NCBI GenBank assembly: GCA_009843525.1
Contig: VYDH01000018.1
Location: forward strand, 124,001 to 188,000
Reading direction: 5' to 3'
Length of the DNA: 64,000 nt
Source: Acidimicrobiales bacterium
GTDB taxonomy: Bacteria; Actinomycetota; Acidimicrobiia; Acidimicrobiales; Poriferisodalaceae
Under the pieces are notes generated by a model. It was given only the letters and a program-made list of their open reading frames with translations. It was not told the origin of the DNA and made no database searches. Numbering within the stretch: position 1 is the first letter of the stretch; each line of letters starts with the position of its first letter. Below, piece by piece: positions 59,786 through 64,000 of this stretch. The position numbers were made by a program, and so were the translations under genes.

Positions 59786-60493
59786 TCAGGTAAGCGGGGC
59801 TGTCGCCACGTCATCGAGGAACCAGTCCACCAAGTCGAAGCAGTTGCGGCGGTTGGCGGCCTCGTTGCGCGCTACCTCGGCCACGACCTCCTCGCGGACG
59901 ATGCCCACCGATGCCAGGTAGTCGTCGCTGGCCTCACGGAGCCACTCGCTGGCCAGCTCCACGCTGATCTCAGGGTGGAACTGCGTGCCCACGCTGCGGC
60001 CCATACGGAACAGCTGCGGGCAGATCTCGGTGCTGGCGAGCAGCTCGGCCTCGTCGGGCAGGTGGAAGCGATCGTGATGCCACTCCATCCACGGCCCAGT
60101 CGATATCGGCAGGTCGACACCGTCCGGCGGCGAGATCCGGTACCAGCCGATCTCGGTCTCGGGGGAGCGATCCACCGAGCCGCCCAGCGCCGCGGCCAGC
60201 GCTTGGCCGCCGAAGCAGATGCCCAGCACCGGCGTGCCGCGCTCGTGCGAGCAGCGGATCAGGTCCAGCTCGGCGCCGATCCACGGCTTGATCGCGTCCT
60301 CATACACCGAGAAGTACGAACCCGTCACCACGAGGACATCGAAGTCGTTGCTGGGCAGTGGCTGAAAATCGGCCGGCTTGGTGTTGTCGGGCACCATCAC
60401 GTGGACATGCAAGTCGACACCCCGCTCAGCCAGGCGGTCGCCGACGAAACCGGGCCGCGAGGTCTCTTCGTGCGTGACGACCAGGGCTCTCAC
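59786..60493 (-). CDS. class I glutamine amidotransferase-like protein
   Basis: A 235-residue protein with a GATase fold: nucleophile in VLGICFGGQALAAALGG, the His-Glu pair in GTQFHPEISVELASEW. It lacks any synthetase partner domain, like the GuaA-like or gamma-glutamyl-GABA/YfeJ type hydrolases that stand alone. The GTG start is at 60493. It lies 38 bases after a P450 gene on the same strand, perhaps as the end of that transcript. The amide substrate is unknown. Confidence 0.88.
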   Translation of the reverse strand: MRALVVTHEETSRPGFVGDRLAERGVDLHVHVMVPDNTKPADFQPLPSNDFDVLVVTGSYFSVYEDAIKPWIGAELDLIRCSHERGTPVLGICFGGQALAAALGGSVDRSPETEIGWYRISPPDGVDLPISTGPWMEWHHDRFHLPDEAELLASTEICPQLFRMGRSVGTQFHPEISVELASEWLREASDDYLASVGIVREEVVAEVARNEAANRRNCFDLVDWFLDDVATAPLT

Positions 60494-60531
60494 GTGTTCT
60501 CCAGCGTCTGGCGATCAGTACTCGTCGGGCG

Positions 60532-61824
60532 TCATGCGGCCAGCTCGACGACCGAGACCGGCAGGTGCTTGATGCCGGAGATGAAGTTAGACCGCAGCCG
60601 CTCTACGGGACCGTCCTGCTCAATACGCACCACTCGCCGCAACAGCTCCTCGAACACCACCTTGATCTCCATGCGGGCGAGCCACGCTCCCAGGCACAGG
60701 TGGGGCCCGTTGCGGCCGAACGCCATGTGCTCGTTATCCGGCCGCGCCAGATCGAAGCGGAATGGGTGCTCGAACCGGTCCGCATCGTGATCGGCGCTGA
60801 CGTAGTACAGCACCACCTTGTCGCCCCCCCGCACTTTGGTGCCGCGGATCTCAGTGTCGCAAGTCGCGGTGCGTCGAAAGTGCGTGGTCACCGAGCTGGC
60901 CCGCAGCACCTCCTCGATTGCTGATTCAGTCAGGGCCTCGTCACCAGCCATCACCGCAGCGCGCCACGTGTCGAACAGGTGAGGGTGAGCCATGAGCACC
61001 CACAGCCCGTGCGTCATCGTGTAGCGGGTGGTGTCGTTGCCCGCTGCGATGATCAGCGTGAAGAAGTTCTTGAACTCCAAGTCGGTCAGCGGCGTGCCGT
61101 CGGTGGTGGGTGCCAACAGCTGGCTGATCACGTCTTTCGTCGGGCATTCGCGCCGCTGTGCAGCCTGCTCCGCGGCGTAAGCGAAGATCTCGACCGTCGC
61201 TGGGCTGCGAAACGGCATGAAGCGGAACTCGTCGGTGTCCACCAGCCCGACGGGGTAGTCGGTGAAGTCGGGATCGGTATTGCCGAGCAGCGCGTCGCCC
61301 CACTCGACGAGCTGATGGCCATCGGCATCGCTGGTGCCCAGCATGCGCCCCAGCATCCTCATCGGCAGCTCGGTGGCGACCTCGGTGACGAAGTCGAACC
61401 GGCCCTTCGGCAGCGCACGGTCCAGCACCTCGCAGGCCAGCCCCCTGATGGCGGCTTCGTAAGTGTTGACCACCCGCGGCGTGAACCCGCGGCTCACCAG
61501 GCGCCGGTAGCGCGTGTGCTCGGGCGGGTCCATCTCCATCATCGTCTTGCGCGCTTCGAGCTCGTCGGGCGCCATGTCCTCGAGCCGGATCCCCTGCGAG
61601 GAGGTGAACGTCTTGGTGTCGCGGCTGATGCGGAACGCATCGTCGTACTTGGTGACGGCCCAGTAGCCCCGCCCGTCGACTTCGTCCACCCAGGCGACTG
61701 GGTCCTCTCTTCGCATGCGGGCGAACGTGGCATGGGGCACGCCCTGGGTCCAGACGTCGTGGTCGGAGATGTTGGCGTCGTCGGGCCCGAGATCGTCGAG
61801 GTACGGCTCGGCCCAGGTGCTCAT
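60532..61824 (-). CDS. cytochrome P450 (first in this transcript's second place)
   Basis: A 430-residue class I bacterial P450. The I-helix oxygen-binding motif is IAAGNDTTR, the ExxR pair is in IEEVLRASS, and the haem-ligand loop FGRNGPHLCLG places the cysteine at about residue 377. It resembles actinobacterial sterol or fatty-acid hydroxylases such as the CYP125/142 type, but this is impression only. It lies four bases after the second P450 gene. A redox partner is not encoded nearby. Confidence 0.92.
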   Translation of the reverse strand: MSTWAEPYLDDLGPDDANISDHDVWTQGVPHATFARMRREDPVAWVDEVDGRGYWAVTKYDDAFRISRDTKTFTSSQGIRLEDMAPDELEARKTMMEMDPPEHTRYRRLVSRGFTPRVVNTYEAAIRGLACEVLDRALPKGRFDFVTEVATELPMRMLGRMLGTSDADGHQLVEWGDALLGNTDPDFTDYPVGLVDTDEFRFMPFRSPATVEIFAYAAEQAAQRRECPTKDVISQLLAPTTDGTPLTDLEFKNFFTLIIAAGNDTTRYTMTHGLWVLMAHPHLFDTWRAAVMAGDEALTESAIEEVLRASSVTTHFRRTATCDTEIRGTKVRGGDKVVLYYVSADHDADRFEHPFRFDLARPDNEHMAFGRNGPHLCLGAWLARMEIKVVFEELLRRVVRIEQDGPVERLRSNFISGIKHLPVSVVELAA

Positions 61825-61828
61825 GGCG

Positions 61829-63142
61829 TCAGGCTCTCACAGGTGCGGATGAATCGGCGGCTGCAGCATCGACTGCCACCTCGACAGAGGCGACGCCGTG
61901 AACGAAGTTCGACGGGATCCGCACGAGGTTTGAGACGCTGGCAGGCCGGATGCCGCGGTCCAGCATGGCTTCGAGCAGCACGGTCAATTCCATGCGGGCC
62001 AGGTAGGCGCCCAGGCAGAAATGCGGCCCTCCGCCGCCGAAGGCGATCTGCGCGTTGTCGGCCCTGCCGATGTCGAACTCGTCGGGCCGCTCGAACACTG
62101 CCTCGTCACGATTGGCCGACGGGTACCACATCACCACCTTGTCGCCCGCCGAGATCCGGGTGCCTGCGAGCTCGGTGTCGACTGCCGCGGTGCGGCGCAT
62201 GTGCAGGATCGGCGAGGCCCAGCGGATGACCTCCTCGACGGCGCTGGGGAGCAGTTCGCGGTCGGCCGCCAGCCGGTCCCACTGCTCCGGATGCTCCGCG
62301 AACGCGATCGTCCCGTGGGTGATCGCCGTGCGCGTCGTCTCATTGCCGCCGAACACCAGTACCTGGAAGAAGTTCCGGAACTCGGTGGCCGTCAGGCGGT
62401 CGCCGCCGACCTCGGCGTGCACCAGGTGGCTCACGACGTCGTCGGCGGGGTGTTCCAACCGCTCGTCGCCGAGCTTGGCCCCGTACTCGTACAGCCCCCA
62501 AGCTGCGGGGCTGCCGAAGGGGAGCAGGCGCAGCGGCGTCGTGTTGCCGTAGGCGTCAGGCGGCAGCGATTGCGTCTCGGTGGTGCCCTCGACCAGGTGG
62601 TTCGACAGCTCCACCATGTAGTCGGCGTCTTCGGGCGGCACGCCCAGGATCGCGATGATCACCCGGATCGGCAGCGGCGCCGCCACCAGTTCCACCCAGT
62701 CGCCGCCGCCCCGCTCGACCACCACATCGAGCAGCTTGTCGGCAATGGCACGCGTGCGCTCGGTGTACCGGCGCATCTGGCGGGGTGTGAACGCCTTGGA
62801 CACCACCCGGCGCAGCCGCGTGTGCGCCGGTGGGTCGTGCTCGAGGATCGATCGGCGGGCCTCCAATGCGTCGGCCTCGAGGTCCCACAGGTTGACGTGC
62901 CCGATGGCCGACGAGAAGCGCTCAGGATGGCGCGATACCTCGCACACGTCGGCGTGGCGCGTCACCGCCCAGAAGCCCCCGTTCGCATGCGGCTCAGCCT
63001 CGTAGCGGTTCCAGTGCAGACCCGGCCGTGCGCGAAGCTTGCGGAAGTCGTCCCAGGGAATGCCGTTCCCGTAGCGGCTGGCGTCGACGATGTCGATGTC
63101 GATGTCAGCGAGCCGCTCGCTCGGCGTCGATCCACCGGTCAC
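61829..63142 (-). CDS. cytochrome P450 (upstream gene)
   Basis: A 437-residue P450. The I-helix is VFGGNETTR, ExxR is VEEVIRWAS, and the haem loop FGGGGPHFCLG puts the cysteine at about residue 376. It differs clearly from the following P450, so the two are not a recent duplicate. I place the start at GTG 63142, matching the expected N-terminus (VTGGSTPSERLADIDIDIVD). The longer frame runs into the divergent gene's promoter. No clear ribosome site or TANNNT hexamer is visible, leaving the start somewhat uncertain. Confidence 0.88.
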   Translation of the reverse strand: MTGGSTPSERLADIDIDIVDASRYGNGIPWDDFRKLRARPGLHWNRYEAEPHANGGFWAVTRHADVCEVSRHPERFSSAIGHVNLWDLEADALEARRSILEHDPPAHTRLRRVVSKAFTPRQMRRYTERTRAIADKLLDVVVERGGGDWVELVAAPLPIRVIIAILGVPPEDADYMVELSNHLVEGTTETQSLPPDAYGNTTPLRLLPFGSPAAWGLYEYGAKLGDERLEHPADDVVSHLVHAEVGGDRLTATEFRNFFQVLVFGGNETTRTAITHGTIAFAEHPEQWDRLAADRELLPSAVEEVIRWASPILHMRRTAAVDTELAGTRISAGDKVVMWYPSANRDEAVFERPDEFDIGRADNAQIAFGGGGPHFCLGAYLARMELTVLLEAMLDRGIRPASVSNLVRIPSNFVHGVASVEVAVDAAAADSSAPVRA

Positions 63143-63257
63143 GATGTCATTCCGGCCAATGAGGTTTCGGGAGGCACAGCCGAATGGTAAGTCTGTGCCC
63201 GCCCGCGAGCCGACCAGACACGTCCATCGCATGCGAACACGACAGAGGAATGAACTC

Positions 63258-64000
63258 ATGAGCGAACTTGCCGACATCCAGAGCACCCTGCGGATGGCCG
63301 ATGTGCACACCGTCGAGGTGGCCATCGTCGACACCTACGGACACCTGCGCGGCAAGCGCTTTCCCGTCGACCACTTCCTGCGCTCGGTGGCCGAGGGCGG
63401 CTGTCATCTGGCAGACGCGATCTACATCTTCGACCTGCACAACGACCTGGTCGACAGCCCGTACATCAACATGGGCAAGGGCTTCCTCGACACGCACCTG
63501 GTGCCCGACCTCGGCACCCTGCGGATCTTCGGCCATCGTCCCGGTTATGCGCTGGTGTTCGCCGACAGTCTCGAACCGCCGCACCGCCTCCACCCCATCG
63601 CACCCCGCACGGTGCTGGCCCGCCAGATTGCGCGCTGCCGGGCACTGGGCTACAGCCCGCTCGTGGCCACCGAGATGGAGTTCTATCTGTGCGAGGCCGA
63701 CTGGTCGCACACGCAGAGCCACATCCAGTACTCGTCGCTCACCGACCGGTCAGACCTCGAATCGGTGCTGCTGGCGATGCGTCTAGCGATGATCGATGCC
63801 GGCATCCCCGTCGAATCGTCGAACCCCGAGTACGGACCGGGCCAGATCGAGATCAACGTGCAGTACTCCGATGCCATGACCACGGCCGACAACACGGCGC
63901 TCTACAAGAGCATCGTGAAGGAGATCGCCGAGGAGACCGGACTGAAGGCCACGTTCATGCCCAAGCCATGGACCGAGCCGTCGGGCAGCGGTATGCATGT
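63258..64000 (+). CDS. glutamine synthetase family protein, 3' partial
   Basis: The first 247 residues of a gene that runs off the right edge. The N-terminal beta-grasp (HTVEVAIVDTYGHLRGKRFP), VATEMEFYL with a metal-site glutamate, and the FMPKPWTEPSGSGMHV segment define the GS catalytic fold. The sequence resembles the GlnA3/PuuA-like group that ligates glutamate to amines rather than the assimilatory GlnA, but this needs the missing C-terminus. AGAGGA precedes the ATG at 63258 by nine bases. Confidence 0.88.
   Translation, partial: MSELADIQSTLRMADVHTVEVAIVDTYGHLRGKRFPVDHFLRSVAEGGCHLADAIYIFDLHNDLVDSPYINMGKGFLDTHLVPDLGTLRIFGHRPGYALVFADSLEPPHRLHPIAPRTVLARQIARCRALGYSPLVATEMEFYLCEADWSHTQSHIQYSSLTDRSDLESVLLAMRLAMIDAGIPVESSNPEYGPGQIEINVQYSDAMTTADNTALYKSIVKEIAEETGLKATFMPKPWTEPSGSGMH

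Overview
The window is 64 kb of high-GC bacterial chromosome packed with short-spaced genes. Dense acyl-CoA and P450 catabolism, a mycothiol-synthase-like acetyltransferase, menaquinone genes, a DUF222-HNH protein, GTG starts and many leaderless TANNNT promoters point to an actinobacterium. A fused anthranilate synthase TrpE(G) together with a separate TrpF suggests a deep-branching, probably uncultured Acidimicrobiia-like lineage. That assignment is inference; there is no rRNA here to test it. I saw no rRNA or tRNA genes, insertion sequence, prophage or CRISPR array.

Layout. 1-9.5 kb: end of an amidohydrolase, a CaiB-type CoA transferase, metY behind a likely Rrf2-type operator, a hydroxyacid dehydrogenase/hydratase pair, an ArsI/CadI-like dioxygenase, and an operon of crotonase, acyl-CoA dehydrogenase and TesB thioesterase. 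9.5-12.2 kb: a vapBC module, a DUF222-HNH gene and two gene-poor gaps. 12.2-25 kb: two acyl-CoA dehydrogenases, a Baeyer-Villiger-type monooxygenase, amidase, hydantoinase-like protein, rhodanese, a dimethylformamidase-like protein, a KOW/SH3-like protein and an NAD-dependent epimerase. 25-31 kb: modCBA, an MBL-fold hydrolase, a DUF418 membrane protein and a zinc alcohol dehydrogenase. 31.3-35.8 kb: an AhpD-like gene with an in-frame TGA, two tandem thioesterases, menA, a YbaK-like deacylase and menG. 36-40 kb: mshD, rlmN, nth and a CitE-like lyase. 40-45.5 kb: hisDCBHAF. 45.5-48.4 kb: acyl-CoA synthetase, hydrolase and a GroES-like protein. 48.4-54.9 kb: trpE(G), ygfZ, a monooxygenase, trpF, trpB and trpA. 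54.9-57.9 kb: a HIT-like protein coupled to a lipoprotein cytochrome c, a FabZ-like dehydratase, two PD-(D/E)XK-like proteins and a small HTH operon with tandem palindromes. 58-64 kb: SDR, esterase, glutamine amidotransferase, two P450s and the start of a glutamine-synthetase family gene.

The main discovery is at 31356-31952. An AhpD/carboxymuconolactone-decarboxylase-like protein is interrupted only by a TGA that falls exactly on the second cysteine of its CxxC redox motif. The family-like sequence continues in frame afterwards, and a hairpin meeting bacterial SECIS rules follows the TGA. The best reading is a selenoprotein with a CxxU centre.

A second theme is translation start logic. At least 17 genes, on both strands, have a TANNNT hexamer 6-8 nt before their ATG or GTG and no Shine-Dalgarno, so they should make leaderless mRNAs. 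This moves several start codons (for example hisD to 40190 and a small divergent gene to 40112). It also reveals one palindromic element, ACGGTACCGT, that supplies the -10 hexamer to two divergent genes at once.
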